A DNA stretch of 64,000 bases from VFZN01 sp050249615 (lineage in GTDB: Bacteria; Acidobacteriota; Vicinamibacteria; Vicinamibacterales; UBA2999), in contig JBFWQE010000010.1 of assembly GCA_050249615.1 (NCBI GenBank), forward strand, positions 1 through 64,000. The letters run 5' to 3'. Both the position numbers and the translations under genes were made by a program. Below are positions 8,701-15,866 of this stretch, piece after piece (within the stretch, counting starts at the first letter, position 1; the number at the start of each line of letters is the position of its first letter). The notes under the pieces are model-generated. The model saw only the letters and a list, made by a program, of their open reading frames with translations, made no database searches and was not told the DNA's origin.

Positions 8701-9155
8701 GCGTCGCCCACTTCGCCACGCACGCCCTGGCCAACCCCGAGTATCCCAACCTCAGTTGGATTGCGCTGGCTCCGGACGAGGCCCATCCGCGCGGATTGTG
8801 GTTTGCCGGCGAGATTCGCCAGCAGCCCCTGCAAGGCACGGAGCTGGTGTACCTCTCGGCGTGCGACGGGTCGGCAGGCCAGCTCTCACGCGCGGAGGGC
8901 GCGGCCAGCCTGGCGCGTGCCTTCCTCGACGCGGGCGTCGGGGCGGTGATCGCGTCCGGATGGACGGTGGACGATCACATCGCCGGCCGCATCAGCCGTG
9001 CCTTCTATGCCGAGTACACGGCCACCGGCGACGCCACGTCGGCCCTGAACGCCGCGCAGCGGGCCCTCATCGCGGAGGGCGAGGCCGTCTCGCCGCTCGC
9101 CTGGTCGGCCATGCAGGTCTTCACGCGAAACCGCGCGCCGCGGCCGACGTCCTGA
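5742..9155 (+). CDS. Membrane-anchored TPR-CHAT caspase-like protease
   Basis: The product has 1137 residues; start chosen at the ATG after GAGGAAAC. Residues 8-53 (LDADTLAAYLDGRLAPEERA...) look like an anti-sigma-type cytoplasmic helix bundle without the zinc motif. Residues 107-129 form one membrane segment. A long TPR-like helical region follows, ending in a CHAT domain, the caspase/separase-fold peptidase. Its catalytic dyad is visible: HFATHAL gives H994 and LSACDG gives C1041, both conserved. CHAT proteases act in bacterial immunity and programmed cell death when triggered by a sensor partner. Here the sensor may be the TPRs, with the N-terminus binding the adjacent sigma factor. Two genes follow at 24 and 22 bases, the second a subtilisin-like protease, so a protease cascade is inferred. 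Confidence 0.85.
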   Translation: MADQPRFGPLDADTLAAYLDGRLAPEERARVEAQLAESSESYEWMVNTVRIAALAQAEGEEGPGPEESGAAGDPSEVAGGPEPRRIRGTSATSPDQRPRVLPFYRKRGLMTGAAAALAAAAALVLTVGPPPGLWQPLGVSRSRLEPLVAAVGQERYLEGRLTGGFQYGPLRSATRGTESTTPNLSLLAAAGALQQESRARPTAHNLHAWGVAQVLLGYYDDGVRALHLALADAPDTPQVMADLAAALIARGDAQSTAYDYPRALTAAEQALAHEPALKEAAFNRALALDRLGLRREARNAWQQVIAMTTDESDDDAWVAEAGRRAQALDERPTLEGFPSLAATTVPSMRALADEDPQRAREFVEMHVLAEWGRARIEQRHADAERYLALARVAAESLGTRGNRSLPEEVALIEGAGAETTRATLARAHVRFGESLRLYETEQAATALGGFAESRVLFEQAGSPYRLWAAVQEMAVRYLRGELAVATAAAGRLRASPDLERYPEINARLSWTQGLFAANGGRLQEALAHDERAARLYSALGERENGVFLKTLTAEALDFVGDGAQAWRYRVEALRDALPARNPRRPHTTWVNAAIAAIRQGQPAVAVHLQDEAVALAEVHRQPTLTFEAHLYRARARAAAGDTALALEDLRIAEDLLPSLPEAVQTRMKTEVLVTHGMLPGQTADTLSRTAAAWLAEAGSVVRVPQLMQSAAAARLARGDTAGALQDLTQAIDAAAGQVPRAVETLRWAYADTVWPLFRQAAILRVATGDITGALDTAEMGTMRLAGRGTDPAALVRVPAGVVAVRFLVSDSRTFAVVLTANGQRAVELGVNMAALERDARRFQLLSAARMDRTSTDTLLADLGRRWVLPWIDLVPEGATLAVVPDGPMHHVPFAALRLADGRYLAERNPVEVWSDLTARPESTSAAPSAEMISVGLERFDHTGFPSLKPLPRAADEAIAIGLQHRETALVGEQATPAAVQQRLTRARVAHFATHALANPEYPNLSWIALAPDEAHPRGLWFAGEIRQQPLQGTELVYLSACDGSAGQLSRAEGAASLARAFLDAGVGAVIASGWTVDDHIAGRISRAFYAEYTATGDATSALNAAQRALIAEGEAVSPLAWSAMQVFTRNRAPRPTS

Positions 9156-9179
9156 TTCACTCAACCGGAGAGCGAACGC

Positions 9180-10073
9180 ATGAGACTGCAGGTTCAGTTC
9201 AGTGGCATGGTGTGCCTGGTCCGCAGGTGGCCCGCGGGGTCGGAGCCGGCGCGGGCGAGCGAGCAGTTGCGGCACCAGGTGGTGATGGTGGGCGCCTACG
9301 GGGACGGCGCGCCGGCCGTCCCGCGCCATGTTCCCCATCTGCTCGTTCCCGCGGAGGCGATCCGCGAGTCCACGTGGGCGCCCGAGCGCATCGTGGAGAC
9401 GGCGGCGGGCCAGTTCGCCGAGTTCGACCTGACAGGCAGGGCCCTCTCCTTCAGGACGGCACGGCGCGCGGGGGTGGATTTCCGTGACCGGCTCCGGCCG
9501 CCCCGGACCGGCTCGCCCGCGGTGGATCCGGATGACGACAACTGGGAAGACATCGCGTGGTTGCCGGATTACCAGCGCGTGCTGGGCCAGGCGCCGCAGT
9601 GGCGCGAGGATCCGGCGCGTCCGCCCGAGGGCAGCCGGATCATCTCGTTCACGGCCATGTTGGGCGATGGATCCGTGAGGCCGGGAGAGCCACGGTCGCG
9701 GCAGAATCGCGAGTCGCACTGGGCGTTCGAGCCCCAAGTCGAGGCAAGCTACGTGCAGCCCTTCACGGACCGGGTCCACTGGCGCGTCGGCGACGACGAT
9801 CCGGTCCTGGTCTCGCACGGGTTCGGGAGCACCGACGAGAAGTCGATCGCGTTCGGGCGGGACTGCGCGGTCTTCATCAGCGCGCTGTCCAGGGACCTGC
9901 CGGCGGGAGAGGACCCGGATCGCCTCGTCCACTTCACCGGCTTCAGCACGCTTTTCACGAACGCGGGCAGTCGGCCCGTTCCCGTCAGGCGTGCGAAGCC
10001 GGCGCGCCGGCCGGGCGAGGCCACGGTGGAGCCGCTGTTCTGCCTGATGGCCGCGGTCAACGAGCTCGAATAG
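9180..10073 (+). CDS. Unrecognised protein between CHAT protease and subtilase
   Basis: The product has 297 residues and starts at an ATG after GAGAGCGA. No known family is recognised. It begins with a beta strand (LQVQFSGMVCLVRRW), contains several acidic and proline-rich stretches (PAVDPDDDNWEDIAWLPDY), and has no signal peptide or membrane segment. Mixed alpha/beta composition suggests a globular cytoplasmic protein. Spacing of 24 bases to the CHAT gene and 22 bases to the subtilase gene indicates one operon. By position it is a good candidate for the substrate, activator or inhibitor linking the two proteases, but nothing in its sequence proves this. Confidence 0.65.
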   Translation: MRLQVQFSGMVCLVRRWPAGSEPARASEQLRHQVVMVGAYGDGAPAVPRHVPHLLVPAEAIRESTWAPERIVETAAGQFAEFDLTGRALSFRTARRAGVDFRDRLRPPRTGSPAVDPDDDNWEDIAWLPDYQRVLGQAPQWREDPARPPEGSRIISFTAMLGDGSVRPGEPRSRQNRESHWAFEPQVEASYVQPFTDRVHWRVGDDDPVLVSHGFGSTDEKSIAFGRDCAVFISALSRDLPAGEDPDRLVHFTGFSTLFTNAGSRPVPVRRAKPARRPGEATVEPLFCLMAAVNELE

Positions 10074-10095
10074 GTCGCGGTTCTCCGCGCACGAG

Positions 10096-10923
10096 ATGAG
10101 CGACGGCGCAACCCCTGCCCTCGCGGCGGATTGCTGGCACCTGGAGCGCATCGGGCGGTGGAATCGCGCCGCGGCGGGGGAGGGCATCGTCGTGGGCGTG
10201 GCCGACAGCTGGCTGCACCCGGTGGATCCAGCCCTCGCGCGCGCGATGTCTGGTGTGCGCGCGTTCGCGGCAGATGGGTCGGAGGCCGATGCGGCGCCGC
10301 TTCCCACGTCGCATGGCACATCGGTCGCCAGCTTGATCGCGGCGTCGGCGGTCGGCGTGGCGCCCTGTGCGTCGCTGGTGTTCGCGTCGGTGCTGAGGAC
10401 GCCCGACGGGCTGGGCCGTTTCGAGGCCTCGCCCGCGCAGGCGGCTGCCGGCCTGCGATGGCTGTCGCGGGCGTCGGTCGCCGGGCGGCCTGTCCGCATC
10501 ATCAACGTGTCGTTCACCATCGCCGACTCACCGGCGCTGCGCGAGGCCGTGGCCGAGTGCCTTTCCGCGGGCATCGTGATGGTGGCGGCGACGGGGAACG
10601 ATCGGCAGGTGGTGGGCTATCCGGCGGGGTATCCGGGCGTGGTGTCGGTGGGGGCCCTGGACCGGTGGGACCGCCTGGCGGCTGCGTCGGGGCGCAGCGC
10701 GACGGCGCCTGACGTGTGGGCCCCGGGCATGGCGGTGCGCGCGCTGGGTGCGCTGGGGCCCCGGTGGGTGGGAGGAACGTCGATGGCTGCCGCTGTGGTC
10801 AGCGGCGCGATCGCCGCGATGATGAGCGCACGCGACGGCCTGCACGCCGGGACCATCCACGCGCATCTTGCGCGCACGGCGCGGAGGCACCCGAGCGGCG
10901 AACGCTGTGTGCGCATCGCCTGA
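10096..10923 (+). CDS. Subtilisin-like serine peptidase (S8)
   Basis: The product has 275 residues, a minimal subtilase without signal peptide or prodomain. The catalytic triad is complete: D37 in GVADSWLHP, H73 in SHGTSVASL and S229 in GGTSMAAAVVSG, with the oxyanion Asn at N168 (AATGND). Lack of a signal peptide argues for a cytoplasmic role, unlike the many secreted peptidases elsewhere in the window. It is the last gene of the CHAT operon. In that context it could be activated by CHAT cleavage, or it could process the middle protein; both are inference. The family call is secure from the three motifs. Confidence 0.9.
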   Translation: MSDGATPALAADCWHLERIGRWNRAAAGEGIVVGVADSWLHPVDPALARAMSGVRAFAADGSEADAAPLPTSHGTSVASLIAASAVGVAPCASLVFASVLRTPDGLGRFEASPAQAAAGLRWLSRASVAGRPVRIINVSFTIADSPALREAVAECLSAGIVMVAATGNDRQVVGYPAGYPGVVSVGALDRWDRLAAASGRSATAPDVWAPGMAVRALGALGPRWVGGTSMAAAVVSGAIAAMMSARDGLHAGTIHAHLARTARRHPSGERCVRIA

Positions 10924-10947
10924 CGCGGGCCTGTCCGGGCCGCGCCG

Positions 10948-10953
10948 TATAAT
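10948..10953 (+). promoter_or_regulatory. -10 box of the creatininase-like gene
   Basis: A perfect TATAAT lies 27 bases before the ATG at 10981, followed by a normal ribosome site (CGGAGGA). No good -35 box is seen. This gene therefore has a leader, unlike several others in the window. Confidence 0.45.
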
Positions 10954-10980
10954 CGGCGCCGAATCACCCCCGGAGGACCC

Positions 10981-11772
10981 ATGACCGTTCGCACGCTGCT
11001 GGCCGCCATCCTGGCCCTGTCCGTTGCCGCCCCTGCCGTGGCGCAGGATTCGGTCTACATCGAAGAGCTCACCTGGACCGAGATCCGCGACGCCATCAAG
11101 GGCGGGAAGACCACCGTCATCCTGCCCACCGGCGGCACCGAGCAGAACGGGCCGCACATGGTGATGGGCAAGCACAACTTCATCATTCACTACACGGCCG
11201 GCGAGATTGCGAAGAAGCTGGGCAACGCCCTGGTCGGGCCGGTGGTGGCCTTCGTGCCCGAGGGCAACCTGGATCCGCCGAGCGGGCACATGCGGTTTCC
11301 CGGCGCCATCACCCTGCCCGAGGAGCACTACCAGAAGCTGCTGGAGTACACGGCGCGCAGCTTCAAGGTGAACGGCTTCAAGGACATCGTGATGATCGGC
11401 GACAGCGGCGGCAACCAGAAGGGGATGGCGGCCGTGGCGGCCATGCTCAACAAGGAATGGGCGGGCACCGGGGTCCGTGTCCACTTCATTCCGGAGTACT
11501 ACTCCAGCGGCCGTTTCTCGGCGTACCTGGAGAAGCAGGGTTTCACGAAGGAGCAGATCGGCAGCCACGCCGGCATCACGGACACCTCCCAGCTGTGGTT
11601 CGTGAACCCGAAGATGATCCGCCCCGACAAGCGCGCCAACATGGGCGGCTTCGAGGGCAGCGGCGTCAGCGGGGACCCGACGAAGGCCAGCTCCGAGCTG
11701 GGGAAGATCGGCATCCAGTTCAAGATCGACGTGACCATCGAGGCGCTGCAGAAGTCCATGGCGGCGAAATAG
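10981..11772 (+). CDS. Secreted creatininase-family amidohydrolase
   Basis: The product has 263 residues with a clear signal peptide (MTVRTLLAAILALSVAAPAVAQ). The creatininase family usually has a PxGxxEQHGPHLP metal site; here it reads PTGGTEQNGPHMVMG, so the first metal-ligand His after EQ is Asn, and the usual GTD is GKHN. Later motifs (GNLDPPSGHMRFPG, GDSGGNQKGM) keep the fold. Creatininase members hydrolyse cyclic or linear amides such as creatinine, formylamino-pyrimidines and mycofactocin precursors. The altered metal residues make the substrate uncertain and activity possibly different. It is followed by a strong terminator hairpin. Confidence 0.75.
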   Translation: MTVRTLLAAILALSVAAPAVAQDSVYIEELTWTEIRDAIKGGKTTVILPTGGTEQNGPHMVMGKHNFIIHYTAGEIAKKLGNALVGPVVAFVPEGNLDPPSGHMRFPGAITLPEEHYQKLLEYTARSFKVNGFKDIVMIGDSGGNQKGMAAVAAMLNKEWAGTGVRVHFIPEYYSSGRFSAYLEKQGFTKEQIGSHAGITDTSQLWFVNPKMIRPDKRANMGGFEGSGVSGDPTKASSELGKIGIQFKIDVTIEALQKSMAAK

Positions 11773-11797
11773 TCCCCACCACTCGTCCCCACCAATT

Positions 11798-11837
11798 GCG
11801 CCGCTCTTGTTGACATTCGACAAGAGCGGCGCGATTC
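11798..11837 (+). terminator. Rho-independent terminator after the creatininase-like gene
   Basis: A 13-base-pair perfect stem (11798-11810 with 11820-11832) encloses a 9-base loop and is followed by a short T-rich tract (GATTCTTTTG). It lies 26 bases after the stop and isolates the upstream gene from the PadR/ADOP pair. Confidence 0.65.
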
Positions 11838-11840
11838 TTT

Positions 11841-11855
11841 TGTCGATTCTCGACA
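11841..11855. promoter_or_regulatory. Perfect palindrome, candidate PadR operator
   Basis: TGTCGA-TTC-TCGACA is a perfect 6-base inverted repeat lying ~90 bases before the PadR start, and part of it (TCGACA) recurs in the terminator loop. PadR dimers bind short dyads next to their own genes, so autoregulation is possible. This is inferred from position only. Confidence 0.35.
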
Positions 11856-11858
11856 ACA

Positions 11859-11942
11859 CCCCAGAACCCCAGAACCCCAGAACCCCAGAACCCCAGAACC
11901 CCAGAACCCGAGAACCCGAGAACCCGAGAACCCGAGAACCCC
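11859..11942 (+). repeat. CCCCAGAA/CCCGAGAA octamer tandem array before PadR
   Basis: An octamer is repeated about ten times up to the base before the PadR ATG: six CCCCAGAA units, then CCCGAGAA variants. On the complementary strand the first part is (GGGGTTCT)n, a perfect G-quadruplex motif. A related array in reverse complement follows the PadR gene. Confidence 0.85.
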
Positions 11943-12284
11943 ATGCCCCCCCGCCCCCTCGACCTGCTGCAAGGCACCCTCGACCTGCTCATCCTGCGCA
12001 CGCTCGCGCTGGGCCCCCTGCACGGCTGGGCCATCTCGCAGCGCATCCAGCAGATGTCCGACGACGTGCTGCGCGTGAACCAGGGGTCGCTGTATCCGGC
12101 CCTGCACCGCCTGGAGACGGCCGGGTGGCTGTCGGCCGAGTGGCGCCAGACGGAGCAGAACCGGCAGGCGAAGTTCTACCAGCTCACGCGCGCGGGGCAG
12201 AAGCAGCTGCGCACCGAGACGGAGAGCTGGGAGCGGATGACCGAGGCGGTGGGGAAGGTGCTGAGGGCCTCGGAAGGGTTCTGA
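11943..12284 (+). CDS. PadR-family transcriptional regulator
   Basis: The product has 113 residues with the PadR winged helix: LLQGTLDLLILRTLALGPLHG at the N-terminus, the recognition region NQGSLYPALHRLETAGWL and the wing KFYQLTRAGQKQL. The C-terminal helix is the dimerisation arm. In Acidobacteria such genes almost always precede an ADOP permease, as here (75 bases upstream of it), and probably repress it in response to a drug-like ligand. The gene is bracketed by related tandem repeats in opposite orientation; its last codons lie inside the downstream array. No ordinary ribosome site is seen; the repeat supplies only GAGAA. Confidence 0.92.
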   Translation: MPPRPLDLLQGTLDLLILRTLALGPLHGWAISQRIQQMSDDVLRVNQGSLYPALHRLETAGWLSAEWRQTEQNRQAKFYQLTRAGQKQLRTETESWERMTEAVGKVLRASEGF

Positions 12285-12343
12285 GGTTCTCAGGTTCTCA
12301 GGTTCTCGGGTTCTCAGGTTCTGAGGTTCTCGGGTTCTCGGGT
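12277..12343 (+). repeat. GGTTCTC-type tandem array after PadR
   Basis: GGTTCT(C/G)(A/G) units repeat about eight times, beginning inside the last two codons of the PadR gene. The array is the reverse-complement type of the one before the gene, so PadR sits between inverted arrays. Confidence 0.8.
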
Positions 12344-12359
12344 CTGCTTTGGAGGCGGC

Positions 12360-15011
12360 ATGCTGCGCGAGCTGGTGGCGTGGTGGCGGAGGCGGCACGT
12401 GGATCGTGAGTTCGACGCCGAGGTGCGGTTTCACCTCGAGCAGGAGACGGAGAAGCTCGTCCGAAGCGGCCTCGGCCCGGACGAGGCCCGGCGACGGGCG
12501 GTCAGGAATTTCGGTCCCATGGACAAGCACAACGCAGACGTTCGGGAGGCGCGCGGCATCAGCTGGGTGGACGAGCTCGTGCAGGACATCCGCTACGGCG
12601 TGCGCACGCTGGCAAAGAACCCCGGCTACGCGCTGCTCGCCGTTCTCACGCTGGGGCTCGGCATCGGCGCCAACACCGCCATCTTCAGCGTCATCAACGG
12701 CGTCCTGCTGAAGCCGTTGCCCTACGAGCACGGCGATCGGCTGGTTGTCGTCCGCCAGTCCGCGCCGCTCACCGGGCAGAACACGGTCGGTGTCGCCATC
12801 GCGGAGTACTTCGACTACCGGGAACAGGCGGAGGTCTTCGACGGCCTGGTCGAGTACCACCAGATGAACTTCGACCTGCTCAACCGGGGCGAGCCGGACC
12901 GCGTGAGCACGGGCGTGGTGTCGGCCAACTTCTTCGACCTGCTCGGGATCAAGCCGGTGCTCGGGCGCACGTTCGTGGCGTCGGACGATGTGCCGGGCGC
13001 GGAGGCGGTGCTGGTGCTCAGCCACACCTACTGGCGCACGAAGTTCGGCGGCGACCCGGACATCGTCGGACAAGTGTTCGAGATGAACGACCGGCCGCAC
13101 CGCGTCATTGGCGTGCTGCCCAACGTGCCGCACTACCCCCAGGAGAACGACGTCTACATGCCGGTGCTGGCGTGTCCGTTCCGTGCCGCGGCGGAGCGGA
13201 CCATCCCGCGGAACCGGCGGGCGTTCGCCGGCCTCAGCGTCTTCGGCCGCGTGAAGGAAGGCCACACGCACGAAGAGGCGGCGGCGGCCATTGCCACCAT
13301 CAACCGCCGCTTCACCGCGGACCACGCCGGCGTGTATCGCACGGCCACATCCGGCTTCCAGGCCACGACCGTGGACGTGCGGTCGGCGCTCACCGAGGGC
13401 GCGCGCGAGCTGCTGCTGATCCTGATGGGTATCACCAGCCTGGTGCTGCTCATCGCGTGCGCGAACGTGGCGAACCTCACCCTTGCGCGGATGCTGGGAC
13501 GCGATCGCGAGCTGGCGCTCCGCTCGGCACTCGGCGCGGGGCGAGGCCGCCTGGTTCGCCAGCTGCTCACCGAGAGCACGCTGCTGGCCGCGGCGGGCGG
13601 CGCTGTGGGCGTGGCGTTCGCGGTCGCCACCGTAGGCATGCTCACCACGTTCGTCGGGCGATTCACGGCGCGCACGGGCGAGGTGTCCATCGATCCGGCG
13701 GTCCTCGGCTTCACGATGCTCGTCTCCATCGTCACCGGCCTTCTGTTCGGCACGCTGCCGGCGCTCGGCACGCGGGTGAACCTGACGACGGCGCTGAAGC
13801 AGGGCGGCAGCCAGGCGGGGGACGGCACGGGCCGCCGCCGGATGCAGAGCGCGCTCATCGTCGCGCAAGTGGCCGTGTCGGTCGTGCTGCTGGTTGGCGC
13901 GGCGCTGCTGCTGGCCAGCTTCTATCGCCTGCAACGGGTCGATGCCGGCTACCGATCGGACGGCGTCTTGTCGGCCGAGATCTACGGCAACTTTTCACGG
14001 TACGGGAACATCAACGCACTCCGGAGGCTCTACCTGCCCGTACTTGAGCGCCTCGAGGGACAGCCTGGTGTCATGTCTGCGGCCATCACCAACGCGGTGC
14101 CCCTGGCGGGCGCTGCTCCGGGCACGATCCGGTTCGACATCGAGAACCGGGTCACTGATGACCCCGACCGGCGGCCCGCGACGGACATCCGGATTGCCAG
14201 TGACCGGTACTTCGAGACCATCGGCATCCCGCTGCTCAGCGGGCGGACCTTCGGTCCGCTCGACACGGACGAGAGCCTGCGGGTGGCCGTCATCAATCGG
14301 GCGATGTCGCGCTATTGGGACGGCCACGACCCGATCGGAACTCGCGTGACGTTCAACCGGGGCGAGGACTGGTTCACCGTGATCGGTGTCGTCGGCGACG
14401 TCCGGCAGTTTGGCCTCGCCCAGGAAACCGTCGCGCAGGTATACCTGCCCCTGACGCAGTCGCCGCAGACCTTCGCCGGGCAGGTGCTGGTGCGGACTGC
14501 GGGACCGCCTGACGGGTTTGCCGCCGTGCTGCGGCAGAGCGTTCATGCTGTCGACCCGAACCAGCCGGTCGAACGTGTGCAGACCCTGGACGACCTGCGT
14601 GCGCAGGCACTCGCGGCGCCGCGCCTGACGGCGACGCTGCTGGGCGTGTTCGCGGGACTCGCCCTGCTGGTGACGCTGGCGGGCCTGGGCGGCGTGATCG
14701 CCACCTCGGTCAGGCAGCGCACGCGCGAGTTCGGCGTGCGCATGGCGCTCGGCGCCACGCGGACGGCGGTGTTGACGATGGTGCTGCGGCAGGGGCTCGT
14801 CCTGGTGGGTGTGGGCCTCGCCCTTGGGGTGCTCGGCGCGGCCGTCGCGGGCCGTGTGCTCTCTGCCTACCTGTATCAGACGACCCCGCGCGACCCACTG
14901 ATCATCGCGGGCGTCGTCGTGGCGTTCCTGGCCGCCTCCACGCTCGCGTGCCTCGCCCCGGCGCGACGTGCGACGACGGTGGACCCGCTGATCGCGCTGC
15001 GAACGGAGTAG
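12360..15011 (+). CDS. ADOP-family duplicated FtsX/MacB-type permease
   Basis: The product has 883 residues; ATG after GGAGGCGG. The first ~80 residues are the permease prefix domain (FDAEVRFHLEQETEKL, GLGPDEARRRAVRNFG). Next come a membrane helix (YALLAVLTLGLGIGANTAIF), a MacB periplasmic core, a three-helix FtsX domain near residues 350-470 (LLILMGITSLVLLIACANVA, NLTLARMLGRDRELALRSALG), then a second core and a C-terminal FtsX domain (FGVRMALGATRTAV). This is the Acidobacterial Duplicated Orphan Permease layout, with no ATPase gene beside it. Members are thought to act in export of, or resistance to, toxic compounds with an ATPase encoded elsewhere. The PadR gene directly upstream is the expected regulator. 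Confidence 0.93.
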   Translation: MLRELVAWWRRRHVDREFDAEVRFHLEQETEKLVRSGLGPDEARRRAVRNFGPMDKHNADVREARGISWVDELVQDIRYGVRTLAKNPGYALLAVLTLGLGIGANTAIFSVINGVLLKPLPYEHGDRLVVVRQSAPLTGQNTVGVAIAEYFDYREQAEVFDGLVEYHQMNFDLLNRGEPDRVSTGVVSANFFDLLGIKPVLGRTFVASDDVPGAEAVLVLSHTYWRTKFGGDPDIVGQVFEMNDRPHRVIGVLPNVPHYPQENDVYMPVLACPFRAAAERTIPRNRRAFAGLSVFGRVKEGHTHEEAAAAIATINRRFTADHAGVYRTATSGFQATTVDVRSALTEGARELLLILMGITSLVLLIACANVANLTLARMLGRDRELALRSALGAGRGRLVRQLLTESTLLAAAGGAVGVAFAVATVGMLTTFVGRFTARTGEVSIDPAVLGFTMLVSIVTGLLFGTLPALGTRVNLTTALKQGGSQAGDGTGRRRMQSALIVAQVAVSVVLLVGAALLLASFYRLQRVDAGYRSDGVLSAEIYGNFSRYGNINALRRLYLPVLERLEGQPGVMSAAITNAVPLAGAAPGTIRFDIENRVTDDPDRRPATDIRIASDRYFETIGIPLLSGRTFGPLDTDESLRVAVINRAMSRYWDGHDPIGTRVTFNRGEDWFTVIGVVGDVRQFGLAQETVAQVYLPLTQSPQTFAGQVLVRTAGPPDGFAAVLRQSVHAVDPNQPVERVQTLDDLRAQALAAPRLTATLLGVFAGLALLVTLAGLGGVIATSVRQRTREFGVRMALGATRTAVLTMVLRQGLVLVGVGLALGVLGAAVAGRVLSAYLYQTTPRDPLIIAGVVVAFLAASTLACLAPARRATTVDPLIALRTE

Positions 15012-15012
15012 G

Positions 15013-15066
15013 CGTCCGCGGGAACACGAAGCACACGAAGGCACGACGCACACGAAGACACACGAG
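15013..15066. repeat. CACGAAG-type short tandem repeats
   Basis: Irregular ACACGAAG/CACACGAAG units lie directly after the ADOP stop, between two convergent genes. They belong to the series of stop-codon-proximal arrays in this window. Confidence 0.6.
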
Positions 15067-15106
15067 CCAGTTGCGAACACAGGCGCGGCCGGGACCGCAG
15101 CGCCGA

Positions 15107-15541
15107 CTACGTGGGAAGCCCCAGTTCCCGCGCGGCCTGCAGCTGGGTGGCGTCGAGACTGACGAACCGGTGCAGGGGGCGCTCCTGGTGGAACCAGAGG
15201 GCCGTGCGCAGGTGCGCGAGGTCGAGCGAGCGGGGCGTCGCCACCGCCGGGACCGGTCCCGCGCAGAGATCGAGCGTGAGATCGCGGAGCTCGAACTTCG
15301 CGATGTCCTCGGTCACCTGGCTCATGCACGCCTCGTACGCCTCGGGCGGCAGGGATCCTTCGCGTGCCAGGCGGATCAGGTTGCGCCTGGTTTCGAGCAC
15401 CAGCAGGACGCTCGACAGGAGTTCCGCCCCGGCCATCGTCCCGGGCAGCGACGCGGCTCGCTCTTCCCGCAGCAGGATTCCGAGATACGCCGAGGTGTCG
15501 AGATACAGGCGCCCCGGCCGCACCGCGTCTCGCGCCGTCAC
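15107..15541 (-). CDS. PIN-domain ribonuclease toxin (VapC-like)
   Basis: The product has 144 residues with the PIN start LYLDTSAYLGILLREE, giving the first acidic metal ligand, a conserved ETRRNL segment, and FVSLDATQLQAARELG near the end. PIN toxins are Mg-dependent RNases, typically cutting tRNA or rRNA when freed from the antitoxin. The GTG start (15539-15541) overlaps the antitoxin stop (15538-15540), the normal coupling. It forms a module with the Phd/YefM-like gene upstream and is arranged back-to-back with a second, different antitoxin/PIN module. Confidence 0.85.
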   Translation of the reverse strand: MTARDAVRPGRLYLDTSAYLGILLREERAASLPGTMAGAELLSSVLLVLETRRNLIRLAREGSLPPEAYEACMSQVTEDIAKFELRDLTLDLCAGPVPAVATPRSLDLAHLRTALWFHQERPLHRFVSLDATQLQAARELGLPT

Positions 15542-15780
15542 CGCGTCCCCCGGTCTTCATCGAGCACCTCGAAGACGCGGCCCCTGGTGCTCCTGCGGAC
15601 CGCCGGGCCCGGGATTCCCTTCCCGACGAGGGCGCCGCGATGGACGTGCGGGGCCCGGGCGGAGACCAGCCGGGCCACGGGCTCGTTGTGCCGCGTGATG
15701 ATTATCGTCGCCCCTGCCTCGGCCTCTGCGACTGCTGCCGAGAGCTTCCCCTTCAGGTCCTGAATAGAGATCCGTTCCAT
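15538..15780 (-). CDS. Phd/YefM-type antitoxin
   Basis: The product has 80 residues from the ATG at 15780; the upstream in-frame extension is rejected because it crosses the shared promoter region. ISIQDLKGKLSAAVAEAEAG and IIITRHNEPVARLVSA are the typical Phd/YefM DNA-binding fold. The C-terminus (RGRVFEVLDEDRGTR) would wrap the PIN toxin. AAGGACC before the ATG is one arm of an inverted repeat that overlaps the -10 box, consistent with autorepression. Confidence 0.85.
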   Translation of the reverse strand: MERISIQDLKGKLSAAVAEAEAGATIIITRHNEPVARLVSARAPHVHRGALVGKGIPGPAVRRSTRGRVFEVLDEDRGTR

Positions 15781-15808
15781 GGTCCTTATTATCACCTGAA
15801 CAAGGACC
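15781..15808. promoter_or_regulatory. Operator-like inverted repeat between two divergent TA modules
   Basis: GGTCCTT (15781-15787) and AAGGACC (15802-15808) are perfect 7-base arms separated by 14 bases. They enclose the minus-strand -10 box (GATAAT as complement of 15788-15793), which ends 7 bases before the antitoxin ATG. Binding of the antitoxin here would block its own promoter. Confidence 0.5.
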
Positions 15809-15854
15809 AGATCCGAACAGCGGCACCGCCGGGCCCCATTTTTCTGGAAATAGC

Positions 15855-15860
15855 TATAAT
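15855..15860 (+). promoter_or_regulatory. -10 box 6 bases before the second antitoxin gene
   Basis: A perfect TATAAT is followed by six bases and then the ATG at 15867, so transcription would start at or next to the start codon and the mRNA would be leaderless. No convincing -35 box is seen. Confidence 0.5.
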
Positions 15861-15866
15861 AGCCAT

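Noticed and set aside
6951..8834. A 627-codon minus-strand open frame
   Set aside because: It is the shadow of the TPR-CHAT gene, with biased Arg/Gly/His composition and no ribosome site.
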